Assembly: GCA_008360955.1 (NCBI GenBank)
Contig: LUCM01004903.1
Span: 270,656 to 334,655, forward strand
Direction of reading: 5' to 3'
Length of the DNA stretch: 64,000 bases
DNA from: Fasciolopsis buskii
Taxonomy: Eukaryota > Platyhelminthes > Trematoda > Plagiorchiida > Fasciolidae
Positions 47,840-60,285 of the stretch are shown piece by piece; the first letter of the stretch is position 1, and each line of letters opens with the position of its first letter. The position numbers and the translations under genes were made by a program. The notes beneath the pieces are model-generated. The model saw only the letters and a list, made by a program, of their open reading frames with translations, was not told where the DNA came from and ran no database searches.

Positions 47840-50800
47840 TTTTATTATAACCCTGAACCATGTCGCTGTCCCCCGACTAAAGCGGATTTACACTGCCGGT
47901 TGGGGCCAACCCACGAGTATTCTGTCTCGAGGAGAAATACTGTGGAACCAACGTAAAAATGTTTTATTTAATACGATTTATCAGTGACTGGTCTTCGCAA
48001 TTGAAATATTTCTCATCCACCGGCATCTTCCGCGTCGTCCCTGAACTATAGTGAGCGAGCGCGCGAGCGAGCTCCCAAGTTTCATGGGTCACGGTGCCCA
48101 GCCCCCTCTCCCCATCGTCAGTGGGCCAGAAGCTGAGGACACACGTCCTCCACTCGCATTCCACGGCTCAGCGCATGTCGTAAAAATTTTCTAATTACAT
48201 TGCTCAATCCCTCTATCTATGCGCTCATCTAACGAACGAAAATTAAACCGACTGATTAATGTGAAGTCTGGTGATTGTTAGAGCCGAGATTGGAAATTAT
48301 TATTACCCAAAGAAAACTCTTGTGCAATTGGTAAATGCCGATGTCGTGTGCGTAGCAACCCGCCGTGTCCACTGAGGAATTCTGAACATTTCCACGTCAA
48401 TAGACAAACGCCGGATCCTATAATGCGCGTTGGTCAAGTTTCCGCATTTCGGGTATCTATAAGTTTGCTCACGCAAACTTTCCTAACTATCATGGCAAGA
48501 CCAACGCTCGAGAGATATACGACGTTCTACCCAGTTTTATCCGTCGACATAAAATTGGTGCACGACAGAGTTCAAAATTAGTCAGCAGGAAATTGGAGTC
48601 ATCTGATCGGAGAACATGGTGCGACCAGGAAACAAAACAACGATGTGGTCAATGCTAACCGCGGTTGCCAAACATGGGAGACTCGGGTCATGCTAGTGGG
48701 CCCACTGTGGAGTGGCTAAGGTATGATTCTGAGTGTTTGAGCCGCAGTTGGGGAACCGCGATCGATATCCTATGTCCATAGCCTGCCCAATCAATTCATT
48801 TCACCACAACTCGCCGATGACTTACGGGCAAAACCATTGACCCGATTAGTCAGTCGTGTTGCTGTCGTTCTCGGAGAATCCCAAATGAAAAGAAGCGGAA
48901 ATTGAAGCGTTTTATCCAACGAAGTGTAGTGAACACAGAACAGAAAAACTGCAATCGAACGAGGCCTACTGCTCTACGATCTGTAAGTCGACCACAGTTA
49001 AAGGAATAAAAAGGGAACTTCCGTAGAAAAGACAAAAGCGGGTCCATAAATTTAGCTTCTGATTCCGTCAGTTAAGGTTCACCCTTGGACCGGAAGCGTA
49101 GAACTACTCGGATAGTTGAAAGAAAGAACACGATTTCTGTCCACGGATCGATGGCAGGAGTTCGCTAATAGTGTGGGACGCAGTTTCGACTCACGGTTTG
49201 AACAAGCTTCCTTTTCTGTATCGCCGTCGAAATTCCGATACGAACATTCGCGCAGTCAACTGTCGTTTAGGGTCTTGAGAGGTTAAGGTGGTCGTACTAT
49301 GAACTGACCATTTCAATCCATCTTTCAAACATTACTTGCATTAGAGGATGGCTTATCCTGTGAAAGAGTACTTGTGAATAGGCATAACAAATGTCCTAAC
49401 TAATTTAAGGCGTTCAGGTTGAACGCACCGGGCCCCAATAGACTACATTTAACTCACCATATTACATCAACGTTGTGTTACACAAAATGACTTGCAGCAA
49501 AAGAGGTAAATCCTATGGTCAACAGAAACCGGGAAAGGGACGCGTGAAGAAAACATTCAACTAGGATTTAGTTTGATCATCTTGCTTTCCGAAATAGAAG
49601 GCCTGTAAGCTGTAAAGTAAATTGACGCTTAAACATCGACAATCTTTGCAAATCATTTACCCGTAACGGAGAGGAATTTAAGTCACACAGAAGTGCACGC
49701 CACCTTAACAATGGAGTCGCCAGAAAATCTACCAACATCGCACAACCAAGAGCGGTCAAATTCGGCTGCATCCTATTGGCACGGTAAATAAAGTTCTGTT
49801 TATTTTTATATACTTCCAGAAGAAACTGTTAGCGTTTTAGACGAGATACCCAGTTCAACTGAGTCGTGAACATTATTGGAACCATCAAAGTCCAGAAACT
49901 TTGGGCCTTTTACAAAAAAATTTGTAGAAACTCCCAGTACTCCTCAGTATTTCTCCATTAATTTTCAGTCAAGAAACTCCCAGGTTCTCATATTATCGGA
50001 CGATAATTACTACAGCTTCCCGTGACGTTCAGTAACTTATGGGTATCGTTTAGTATGTCTTGACAAACATTTAAAAGTCGCCGGTTTTGATTTAGCAGCC
50101 AAAGCTTGGAATGAGATAAACACTCCTTTCTCCATTGAACACAGTCATTGACAAGACTTAAAACCAGGATTTTTTTCTCGTTGGGGTAATACTGAAACGT
50201 CTGCGCCACAAGTATGCAACATTCGAAATGGTTCTCCGACAGTGACTGAAGTTACGTAGGTCCGATAATCTCTTAGCGAAACACTTAGTACATTACCTGT
50301 TGAGCAAAAGCAAGCAAGACTCCCGAATTATGGTCTTAGTTGATAGATGGCAATCCACTGTCGTTCGGCTTCACAATTAACCTACTAAGATTCTGTCGGA
50401 AACTAGCATACGAGAACCGAAAATGGTTGTTCGACTGGACCCTACTACAGAACACGTTTTAGCCTGTGCTCAACCTGTGAGGCCCCGGATTCTGCATGCA
50501 GTCATACCAATCTTGGCTTCGTCCTGAGGAGTAAAGCTCAATCTGCTCCATGCAATTGGACTCCACTAAATGGCAGACTGCGGAAACTGCACCTGGACGC
50601 GCTGTGCCAGCGACATGGCCCTCCAACTCGACAGGTAGTCCGAGTCAACTCGACCATATTGTAGTAAGCTACCTTTGGCGCAGTTCTGTAAAAAACTGTA
50701 GATCGTACTGGACCATACACGTCGAATCGGATCATACGACAGTTTTAATGCAGCTTTGTTGCAGCTCAACGGCCATTGACGCAGGCCACAAACCAGATTG

Positions 50801-50922
50801 GCCGTCGAACGTCTGTCTAATTCGGCTGATAGAAACTATCCGACGAACTAAGAACTTCCACGAGCAGTGGGATCAAACCAAGCAGGCAATGCATTTGGCA
50901 GCAGGTTTCGCCTGTTGTCCTA
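47840..50922. repeat. Large duplicated block, copy 2 (partner 27915-30910)
   Basis: 47840-48880 is an indel-rich version of 27915-28868, including the SINE A at about 48045-48195. 48881-50922 is essentially identical to 28869-30910. At 50923 the sequence leaves the RTE endonuclease and shows TGTGTAGCTCCACTCC and GTTCTCCTTGG, which match the RTE 3' untranslated region at about 25484-25510. The RT domain present in copy 1 is therefore absent here. Confidence 0.9.
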
Positions 50923-51269
50923 TGTGTAGCTCCACTCCCTGTTCTCCTTGGACATGAATTAGAATACAGATAGTACCATGGGAATCATGGAAATTGGAAT
51001 TGCTACTTCTGGCAAGTAACCTTTCCTTCTGCAAGTTCTTCTTTCGCCATCCACTCCCCGGATAGAATAGGTATTCTCGGTGGTGGAAGTATGCAGAAAT
51101 CTCCCATCCTAAAACTTTTCCTTCGATCTTTGCGTTATTGCTTCATGGTGGATATTCCCATTTTTCACATTCGTCCAAAGTGATCATCTCAGAATGGCAA
51201 CGACGTTTGTGTTCCTACGGAATTAGGTCGTCGTACATAGGCAAACGTATAGCAGACTGGATTTCAGCG

Positions 51270-51650
51270 ATTTAACCTACACCGCACACTTTGCACACCA
51301 ACGTGCAGCTATGGAAGGTGCCAATTTTCCGATCATTGGACCAAATCGACCTACTCGAGTGAGCAGACTTATCTATATGCAATTCTGCGAACAGTTTGCC
51401 CAAACTGCAGCTGCATTCATGTGTATTTAACAAGACCATTCTCTTTATTTTCTCCGCTCTGATTCCATCTATCCCGACGCCCTCCCTCAGCTGTGCCAAG
51501 TTTCGTTTGACAGAAGGCCTGAAATCAGACAGAAATCCACGTTTAACAGAAGGGATTTCCAGCGTCATATCTTCATTTGTGATTCGCCCGAGACAGTGCA
51601 AGTTTTCGGGTCGTTCAGTCCCTTCTGAACACCATACAATAAACCTATGA
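51270..51650 (-). pseudogene. Possible RT fragment (RTE-like)
   Basis: A 109-codon minus-strand frame contains QLREGVGIDGIRAEKIK, reminiscent of the LK.GKAPG.DGI.AE..K block that precedes the fingers of non-LTR RTs. It then reads LGKLFAELHIDKS where LxxLF..IW.....P is expected. Similarity is short and no catalytic motif follows in the remaining 30 bases, so this is tentative. Confidence 0.35.
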
Positions 51651-52754
51651 CCACCTTTTAATAGACTGAGGTTATTTTCAACAGCATTAACTTGATTAAG
51701 ATTGCATTGCTTTGGACACTACATACCATAAACGGACGTGCATTGTGCGGTCTAACAGTTTGACTTTCACGCTATTCCGAACCTCGTCATTGGGGCCAAT
51801 TTCAGAAAAGAAACGTGGTCATTCGAAACCAGGTCATGCGAGCGGCAGATAGCCCGCGGCTACAAAGCGACGGAAAAATCACTAGTTATTTGCAACGATG
51901 TTGAGTAGCACACGTGTAGGAATACATTCATGGATCACTAAACTAGGCTCATCATCTATCACACAATTACGATAGTCATGGTAATTTTCTTCATTTACGG
52001 TTAGGTAAGCGGAAGAAAAATGATTTACTTCCACTCGATTCTTGCGAACGCATGCGACGGGCAAAAGGCTATCGTAATTAGACAATCACAAATGTGTCAG
52101 TGTTGTGTTGACGCTTATTCATTAATCCAGAAACCATCCATTTTATTATTCACGACCACACGACGAACAAACTCCCCTGCGCTTGTTACGTGTGAGTTGG
52201 ACAGTCCGGTCGCGTACTGCCGCTGTTTTAACTTCAGACTTACGAGAACGTGCGCATTCGAACACACACACACACACACACACAAACACAAGTTTACAGA
52301 CACACAAGTGGAAGAATTTGGGTGTTGGCAAACCCAAATGCAGGCATGTGACACATTGACTGGCGTCATGGTCACATGTGTAGCATTTATTAACAGGTTT
52401 GTGCAGCACAGATGCTAACTCTGTTAATTCGATTCAAGTCAATAATTTCGTCCACATTGTATCTCAGACCTTGGCAGACCTAGGTTTTACCGGAAGGGTG
52501 AGATGTGCAGGTCACACGCCAGATAGACGGTGATTAATAAAATGACAGATTTTGACACGGATCATGTTTCTTTGAATATCTGCGCCAAACTTGAATATGG
52601 GAAGCAGGTTAGCAGTACGTTGAAGCTGCTAACCGAGGACCAATGATCGGTAAGGCTGAAGTCGAATTAATTGTTAATTGTCATCTGACAGAGCCTGATG
52701 TAACCAAACAATAATGAATACTAAATGATAACTAATAACCCTCGTTCACTTGAA
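51651..52754. other. No gene recognised; (CA)n at 52262-52284
   Basis: A CA microsatellite lies at 52262-52284. The long frames around it on both strands are products of the repeat. Confidence 0.5.
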
Positions 52755-53075
52755 GATTATATAATAGGGAGCCTAAGGCGAGTGGACAACGGTCGAGTGG
52801 ATTGTGTCTGACAGCCTAAAAATGTCACAGGATCAAACCCCAGATCCGCCGGTCATTTTGGTGATAGAAGAATACCCGTTAAGGAACTCCGGTCACTACG
52901 AGAGAAGAGGTAGACGGTAAATCGTCGCCACCCTACTAAGACCTTATGTGAGTCCGTGGCACTCCAAGTCTCTGGGACACAGTTGCCGACTCTTCTCGTA
53001 CGGTAAGCATCAGCGGCTTATGGGGAATGTTATTCTCATTGCACTCATGCGTTGAACATGTGATGAGAAACCAAG
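52755..53075 (+). mobile_element. SINE A, full-length with insertion
   Basis: The head GGACAACGGTCGAGTGGATT and B-box-like GGATCAAACCCCAGATCCG are followed by GGTCATTTTGGTGATAGAAG. An extra stretch of about 45 bases precedes CGTCGCCACCCTACTAAGACC. The body continues with CACTCCAAGTCTCTGGGACA, GCGGCTTATGGGGAATG and TTGCACTCATGCGTTG. It is one of the longest copies here. Confidence 0.72.
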
Positions 53076-53202
53076 TGCTAACATAACCAGGCGAAAAACC
53101 CAGCGGAATAGGGATGAAAGCATTGTAGCAAATAAGCACAAGCGCACAGCAGAAAAGCAAAAGTAGAGACGGACGAATAGTAATCGCGAAGACCCCTAAC
53201 TT

Positions 53203-53510
53203 CAGTTTAGTTTTCACAACCGCCAGCCTTGTACCAATAAGCTCTGGTTTTGGTTGATACCTCACACCGTCTACTCCGAAGTTGAAAAACTATGTGGGAA
53301 GAAAAGGATTTCAAATGCAAGAACTCCACTGATTGCGACACTGAGTCACCTCATCCATTGCCTTCAACCAAAGCTTAGGGTTACCTCGCGGACCGCAATT
53401 CGGTAGTCCAAAGGCACCTACACCAGTCAGTCCATTGGTCAAGGTTTTCACACTTTTTTGTCACGTCACTGACTGGCCACTTCAACCCATCATCCAGCAT
53501 CACAACAACG
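53203..53510 (-). mobile_element. 3' end of ACTGA-tail RTE family
   Basis: On the plus strand: TTAGTTTTCACAACCGCCAG (the tail side), CTCTGGTTTTGGTTGATACC, TACCTCGCGGACCGCAATTC and CCAGTCAGTCCATTGGTCAA. The same order is present at 42085-42380 and 53530-53810. It stands head-to-tail directly before the duplicated block, so two copies of this 3' end lie in tandem within 600 bases. Confidence 0.65.
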
Positions 53511-53529
53511 TACAACGAAGCAGTCGTTT

Positions 53530-55151
53530 TGCCAGCGGACTCTGGTTTTGGTTAGTACCTCGCAGCACCATCTGCTCAAACGGAAAAAGAGCAGGGACCA
53601 GTGAAGGCCGACGCAAAAACCATAGGAATCAACAAACGTTTCCAAAGCAACATGGAATCTTATCACCTAATATCCACAATCAGGACTACAGGGAATCTCG
53701 TGGATTCCAACCCGGTGGGATAACTGCACCTACACGAGCCAGTCCACTGGTTAAGCCTTTCATACTTTTCTGCCATGTCACAGATCAGGCAACCTGAACC
53801 ATCTTCCAGCCATTATCTGCGCCAAAAACACCATACAGCGAGATAATCGTTTCGCGGGCATGCGCAAAACATACTCCATTCATCTTAACCTAGTCTGATT
53901 CAGTGCATGTTCTAAAAAATGAACTCTACGACTCGGTACCTTATGTCTAACCTCTGAGTTACTCACACAATTCTCCCACCATATTCTAACAATACTACGA
54001 AGACAAAAGGTATTCAAACATGGACAGCATTCGCATACATTCTCCTCTCAACGGCCATGTTTCCGAACCCCAGACCAATACCAACCTCACTCCTGCTGTG
54101 TATAATCCACCTTTGATTGACTAGCGGATGTCACGCTGACTCCACAGATGCCTCAAATTAGTGAATGCCAATCGAGTCTTTTGGGGTGTGCAACCCCACC
54201 TCGACTGATATACGATCTCCGAGTGAGATACAACCACTCACATGGCAAAATCTATCCACTTCACCCAGTTGTTCACCGCCAAGAACAAATTTAGGCTCCG
54301 AGACAATATACTCCTAAAACTGCATTCTACACCTCGAACGTGTAAAACACATCCCAAACATAGCAACATTAACGTTCAGACGATCGAGAAAAACCTGCAA
54401 CTAACGTGAACCTTTACTCATTGGCACAATTTCGTCCGAATATTCTAAATCAGATAGGGTCGTTTAGGAGCAAATATTAATGCCACTATTTCCACATGAG
54501 GATATGACTATCTCCTTAATTATGTCGCTGACAAAGTTAAAAAGAAAACGTAAAGGGGAGGGGAACTCAAACTAACATCATCTGCCACAGTGAACTCGGA
54601 TGAAATATTGCCGTAGCTCGAACTCGGCTTCGGCTGTTTGTAAACATAGAGTGGATAAGTGAAGCAAATCTCTTCGACACACCTTTCAATGACAGTCAGC
54701 GCCACGGAATTGCACGATCGACTGAGTCGAACGCCACTTTCAAATCCAAAAAGACAAGGATCGTGGATCTACGGAACGTGTACCTATGTTCTATGGTCTG
54801 TCACAAAGTGCAAATTTGGCCAATACAACCCCAACCGGGACCGAAACCGGGTTGGTTCTCGCGCATACACTTTTCGCGAGTACTAGATAATCAGTGGAGG
54901 ATAAGGCCTGCAAACATTTTGGATGAAATGCTTATTAAACTAATTTCTCTTTGGTTTTCACACGAGGACCTAACACCTTTTTTGTGAATCGGTACGATCA
55001 CCAATTCACACAACTCATTAGAGATCTGTTCTCTCGCCCAGACTGATCCCAGGAGTTTTCCTGACTCCGATGTTTAAACTTCGCCACCGAAACTGAAGGA
55101 AGATCCCAATAATCGATTTGGCCCGACTTTCTTATACCCTCAAAGAAAACC
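53530..55151. repeat. 1.62-kb duplication, copy 2 (partner 42109-43731)
   Basis: Carries the same decayed minus-strand RTE sequence as 42109-43731, one base shorter. The flanks differ completely on the right (after GAAAACC). On the left they differ except that both sides lie in the same RTE 3'-end family. Confidence 0.92.
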
Positions 55152-56269
55152 GATTTTCCTGATGACTTCCATATCAGATGGAGCATTGCTACCCACCTGC
55201 ATTGATTTACTTGCAGTCATAAGTGGATGGTCCACTGTAGCCGTGATCCAAATTAACTGCTTCCTGTTCAACGCTCCCGAAAATGAATCAGTGAGTTGTC
55301 GGATTTCTGGATCACCTCGCTTACACTCGGTTTTCGTGGGCCAGCATTTCTAATCAGTTGCTAAGGTTTTACATTATTACCAACAGTCAGTCTTTTCCAT
55401 TTCCCTGCGCAACCCTGTGGCCATCGTTTCGTAGTGTAGTGTTAGCAACCCTGGGCAAGGAATAAAACATTTTCTTTTGAACAACGCATGTAACTTGAAT
55501 GATGAAGTAGCGTGACTCGGTGCTTAGTGTGTACTTTATTAGTTGCTCCGATTTCATTGAAGAAAAATGTGTATTCCAACCCAGGTACCGCGACCTAAGA
55601 GCAGTTCGAGATAACCGAACGGCATAAAAACATCTGCAAAAAGAAGAAAAAGATCCGAAAGGCACCAAAATTGTAACATAACTGATTAACTCATTTTTTC
55701 AATGCAACCGATGGGAATTCCGTGGTCCTTTGCACGTCTGCGAAATGATGAAATCTGACAATCAGTCGATCCTCGCGGAATAAACAACTACAGAACGACG
55801 AGCTATCCATATGAATACCACTCAACTTCGGAGAGAAACGTCCTTTGCCAATCATTCTGATAGCATTTGAATGCTGAGAATAGAATCTTTCGAAGTCAGT
55901 ATTACGAAATGGAGTGCATGAGGAAATGTGACACAAAAGGTTGAAATTCCAGTTATGTGAATTATATGGTTATATTCTCTTTAAGCTTCATTCATATAGC
56001 GAAAAAAAGTTGGTGGTCGAAATGATTGGGGGTGCAAATGCAAACCACATCACAATATTCCTTTTCAGCCAGAGGTAGGGTGTATTCAAATGAGAGCTTC
56101 TCGATCACGCTTTCCTCTCCGAGACAAACTTCAAGACGTTTGGGAAGATCTCATTTGAAACATTCAGATGATATCAAACGGGCCTCTTTAGTATACTACC
56201 TTCAGTGACTAGGCGATATGGTATGCTTATGGACACCTAGCCATTTTGCTCAACTAAATTCTCATCATC
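55152..56269. other. No gene recognised
   Basis: Several short frames on both strands (for example 55387-55668 minus, 93 codons), none recognisable. Confidence 0.4.
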
Positions 56270-56540
56270 CTGACCGATGGTGGACAAATGGATTAAGGAT
56301 GTCACAAAAAAGCCGTGGGTTCGAATCCCAGATCCGTTAGTCACCTTAGTGGCTAACGGCAACTCCTTGTCGCCCGGGTTGTTACTACGCCTGACCTAAT
56401 GCGACCTTATGTGATCCCGTGCGAACCCAAGTTCCAGGGTTAGGATTGCCTGCTCAAACCTCCCTATCATGTAGTGGGCCATAGTGATTGTGGGGCATGC
56501 TCCTTCCATTACACTCATACCAGAAACAAGAAATAAAAAA
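56270..56540 (+). mobile_element. SINE A, best-preserved copy
   Basis: The head GATGGTGGACAAATGGATTA and B box CGTGGGTTCGAATCCCAG are followed by CACCTTAGTGGCTAACGG, then GTTGTTACTACGCCTGACC, then AAGTTCCAGGGTTAGGATTG. Next come CTCCCTATCATGTAGTGGGC, GTGGGGCATGCTCCTTCC and ATTACACTCATACCAGAAAC, with an A-rich end at about 56532-56540. The intact B box and overall length of about 270 bases make it the reference copy for the family in this window. Confidence 0.88.
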
Positions 56541-59500
56541 GGACAAACGTTAACGTACACGGGGCAAAGTACACCGTTATCGACGTTATTGCTTAAACGA
56601 AATAACTGATCAATTACGAGCAGCTCCCAAAAGTAGTCATTCGTAGACCTACTGTTGATGTAGTCGTAAGGTCTACGATTATTGTTCGGACTACTATCGA
56701 AACGTCCGTATTGCTTAGACAAACGGAACGTGGTTGTTTGCATAGCGCACCACTGCTGTATGATCATGGCAAACAGTTGTGCTTGGAGGTCCGGCGTGTG
56801 TGCATTTTTCGTCTTGAGGGCAGACAGAAGTTTTAGCCACGGGTCATGCGAGACTATTTTCCCAGTTAGCTCGACACGTCACGTCATCCCCTCCGTCGCC
56901 CAAGCGCATGTTAACACCCAAACATATGAATAAACGTTAACCGTCCATTGTCCTTTGCCTGGGAAACAGTGATAACACCTGTCCCCATCGCCGGGTCTAA
57001 GGTCGACAATGGTCAAACACAGACACACATATAAGGGTATGAGTCATCGAATAATAATCGACCTAATCGTGCAAACCACACCGAAGGCGAGGTGATGGGG
57101 TGGATTATCGTCCAGACGCTTATAGTTAGAGCACCAAGTGGGACAGCATGAACGCGTGTCCTTAACCAACAATGGAAAATGAGTCCTGGTTTGTGGCAGT
57201 TCGTACATAAGGAGCGAGGCATGGGATGCACGGTAGGGGCAGACAGGACAGTGGGATGTTTCCGTGAGTTGGGAAACGAATGTGCTAAACGATGTTACCC
57301 AATGATGAATGACCTCGCTCAACAAAACATGGGAGAGAAAGATCGGGTTTCCCGCGGAACACAAACCCATCGAAAGCTGGACAGAGCCACAATGTAATTG
57401 ATGGAGAACACTGCATCCTTCTCCTATACAATGAAGCAATGTTCGGAAAGCCTAAAAACTGATAAATGTCTAAGGAAAGCAAACAAGAAGTGTTGGAAAC
57501 GGGCGCATTCCTGGGCCAACGAAATTCGGATCAAGAATTGCTAAATCACACACAAAACTAGGCATTAGCTCCCGAGTCGAAGGACATCAGAATCAGAAAG
57601 TAGGTGCCCTCATCTGAGCTGAGCTCTCTTGGATATTTCGCGTGGATACGGCTTGTCAAGCCCCGTGGTGTTTTGTACTCTTGAATCAGCCAGTGTAATG
57701 CCCACGGGCGGATCAGTACAAAGCTTGAAATGCATCCCCGTGAGGCGGGTGCACAAAGTATACATCCGAGGCTAGCACAACGGTTGGGTTGCATCAAGAG
57801 ATCGCGCTAATTCATCACGCTGATCACTAAGATGAATGTGTGCAAGCGATAAGCATGAGACTGAATGCAGGAATATTTAACTCTAGTAAGAGTAGAAGAC
57901 CACAGTGATCACAGATTACAGACTAATGACTAAAAACGCAGTCCGACAACAACAACCAGCAGTTCCAGGATCGTCGTGTGGAGGAGGCAAAACACCAATT
58001 TCCAAAATTTCATACCGTATCACGTGTCTCGCCAAGCTCAACAAAATGGTCTATTTTGAATAGACAGTACCAACGAAGCTCCAACAGCCCCTGTAAATGC
58101 CAGGAACGAAAGCACAGGACCCAACAGTACACTCTACGAAGATTGTGTGTAAACGGATTGACGGGCAGGTCCACCTTTCATTTAATTATCGCAGTACTCA
58201 TCAGTATAACTTGCATGAAAACAATTAGTCGTGTCCATGTGGTTTTCACGTTTAAAATAGTTCATTTGGGATGGAATTCATTTCTGGATCAAAGATGTTC
58301 CATTTCGGCCCCGGTTAAACGAATGTAAATTTGACCCGACTTAGTGCTCCTGGCAAACGATCTTTGGATTTGATACCCACGTACAAATATGGAAAATGGT
58401 CTACAGTTTTAATAACCATGCCGAATGCGTAGAACTAAATTCGCGCAAACAAACCTGTGACCAGCAAAATCCTCGAAACTGATACGGTAATGAATCTTTA
58501 GGATTATAATAATAACGGTAGTGAAGGTTTTCTAATTCTACCCTAGTAGTCTGTGACACACCTGAGTTTAAATACCTTAATTGTCATTTCATTTCAACTT
58601 CTACCAGCAATAACTAAATGAACAAAGAATAGTTAAAAAACCCAGAATAATAATAAGGAATATATACAGAAAGGAAATCCTCGTTTCTCATAATTAATCT
58701 GTGAACGACAGCCGATAACTAGTGTACTGGAGGCCAAAAGATAGTAAGGAAGACCTTATTCGTTTTTTAATCCGCAAGCTACTGATGTAAAATACTTGGA
58801 TATTTCATAGGTCCCTTGTCACCAAGCGTCACCACTGGGCCTCTGCTATTGATCCGATGTACCAATTAACAAGGTCAGTCAGCTAGTTTGGCTGTCATGT
58901 CCAATGCTCACAATGGGTCAACTTGTATCAGTATATTCTGATTCGGGTTCCTACCTCGGAGCTCAGCCTATTCAGGAGCATAAAATCAGTGGACAAATAA
59001 AAAAGGAAAATCCTAAAGGGCAACTGTGTGGAGAGTTGGCTGAATAGATCCGAGTAACACCAAATTGGCCATCAAAAAGCAGTGATTTTCCGAATAATCT
59101 ATTTTTTGCTTTCTCTCAAAAGCAATGGATTGGTTGTAAACCACACCGAGATCTTATAGGACACCACAAAGTCGTGTTTTCTTTTGATCCATAGGCGATT
59201 CTTAATTTACTCTGACAATAATAGAGGTCAAATTCTTGTAAACCATCTTACACTGAACTAAATTAGTCGTGGACTGCTGTAAATTGTACGAAAAATTTCT
59301 GATAATCAACAGTCGCATGTGGCGAAATTTCCTCACGGGGCCAGTTTTTTCGACCTTATGGTTGTGGAATTCTCGGGGATCTCGGAGAAGAGAATATCGT
59401 TGCTCTGAATAAACGTGGTAGTCGAAATTCAATGATTGCATTCCTAAACAAAGATTACGAATTGACTCATCAAGCACAACAGTCCTGGTCATGAAACAGC

Positions 59501-59716
59501 TGAGTGATAACGTTGACATCCATAAGCCGCTAAGCGTAACCATAGATCCATCTTAGATTATTCACTCAGCCGTTCATTCAATGTTCGGAGCTTAGTTGAG
59601 GCAAGACAGAGTAAAAAGATAAACGGCGTCTCCACGGCCTTCATTAACGTGATTTCGCCAAGTACTTCGTAATAAACAAACAGCAACATACATCATGGTG
59701 TTCAGTGCAGAAATTA
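56541..59716. other. No gene recognised
   Basis: About 3.2 kb without recognisable elements. Minus-strand frames at 56396-56767 and 57044-57439 are over 120 codons but show no domain I can name. If the MPPED-like gene upstream has its last exon within the window, it should lie here or to the left. I could not find a GHIHE-type motif on the minus strand. Confidence 0.4.
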
Positions 59717-59719
59717 TAT

Positions 59720-59751
<32 letters not shown>

Positions 59752-59764
59752 CGTGTGTGTGTGT
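59717..59764. repeat. Compound (AT)n(GT)n microsatellite
   Basis: An alternating AT run passes into a GT run with one GC interruption near 59751. Confidence 0.9.
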
Positions 59765-60279
59765 AACCCAACTGAGTCTTCCGAAGGTGATCAGGGTCCT
59801 CCAACAACCTGATGAAATGCACGCAACACCAATAGCCGCACAGGTAAACGTTTTCATATTTTTCCGTTGTTGACTCAGGAAGCGTATGGTTTCCTCAGCA
59901 TGGTAAAAAAACCGAACTAACTTGTGAAAGACTACCACCATTCCTGGATCTTCCCGAATACCCATTCTCAATTGTTCTTTTCTAGGTATGAACCAGGAAT
60001 GCTATGAAATAGGCACTAGTTGAGGAGCGTTCTTTCGAGCCAATGGAATAGAATTTAACAAATAAGTCACTAGGAAATTACCTGTAATATTCACTGGGAA
60101 CTGTTCGATGCATTATTCAAACCTCTACAGTTTACGTAAATCAAAAGAGTATTTTCCAGACCAAATAACAAAATGGACTGTTACAATCACTTGTATCGTC
60201 TTACGTATTGAATATCCAACAGGGTCACCTACAACTAGCAGTGACGAACGAAAGCAAAATGTATGAACCGGTTGAGTGA
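59765..60279 (-). other. Probable intron of the MPPED-like gene
   Basis: Lies immediately 3' of the GTAAGT donor at 60285-60280 on the minus strand. Nothing else recognised. Confidence 0.45.
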
Positions 60280-60285
60280 ACTTAC

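Noticed and set aside
48045..48075. GC-rich GAGCGAGCGCGCGAGCGAGC string, superficially like a parvovirus terminal repeat
   Set aside because: It is about 20 bases of simple repeat inside the indel-noisy copy of SINE A, with no hairpin partner or viral gene nearby. It is best read as sequence noise.
52020..52418. Overlapping long frames on both strands
   Set aside because: The frames are kept open by the CA microsatellite at 52262-52284 (His-Thr or Cys-Val runs), not by coding constraint.
53435..53797. 120-codon plus-strand frame that also reads like 42.3 kb
   Set aside because: It is antisense to the 3' ends of the minus-strand RTE family. The repeated peptide (LFCHVTD) only reflects the two tandem copies of that 3' end.
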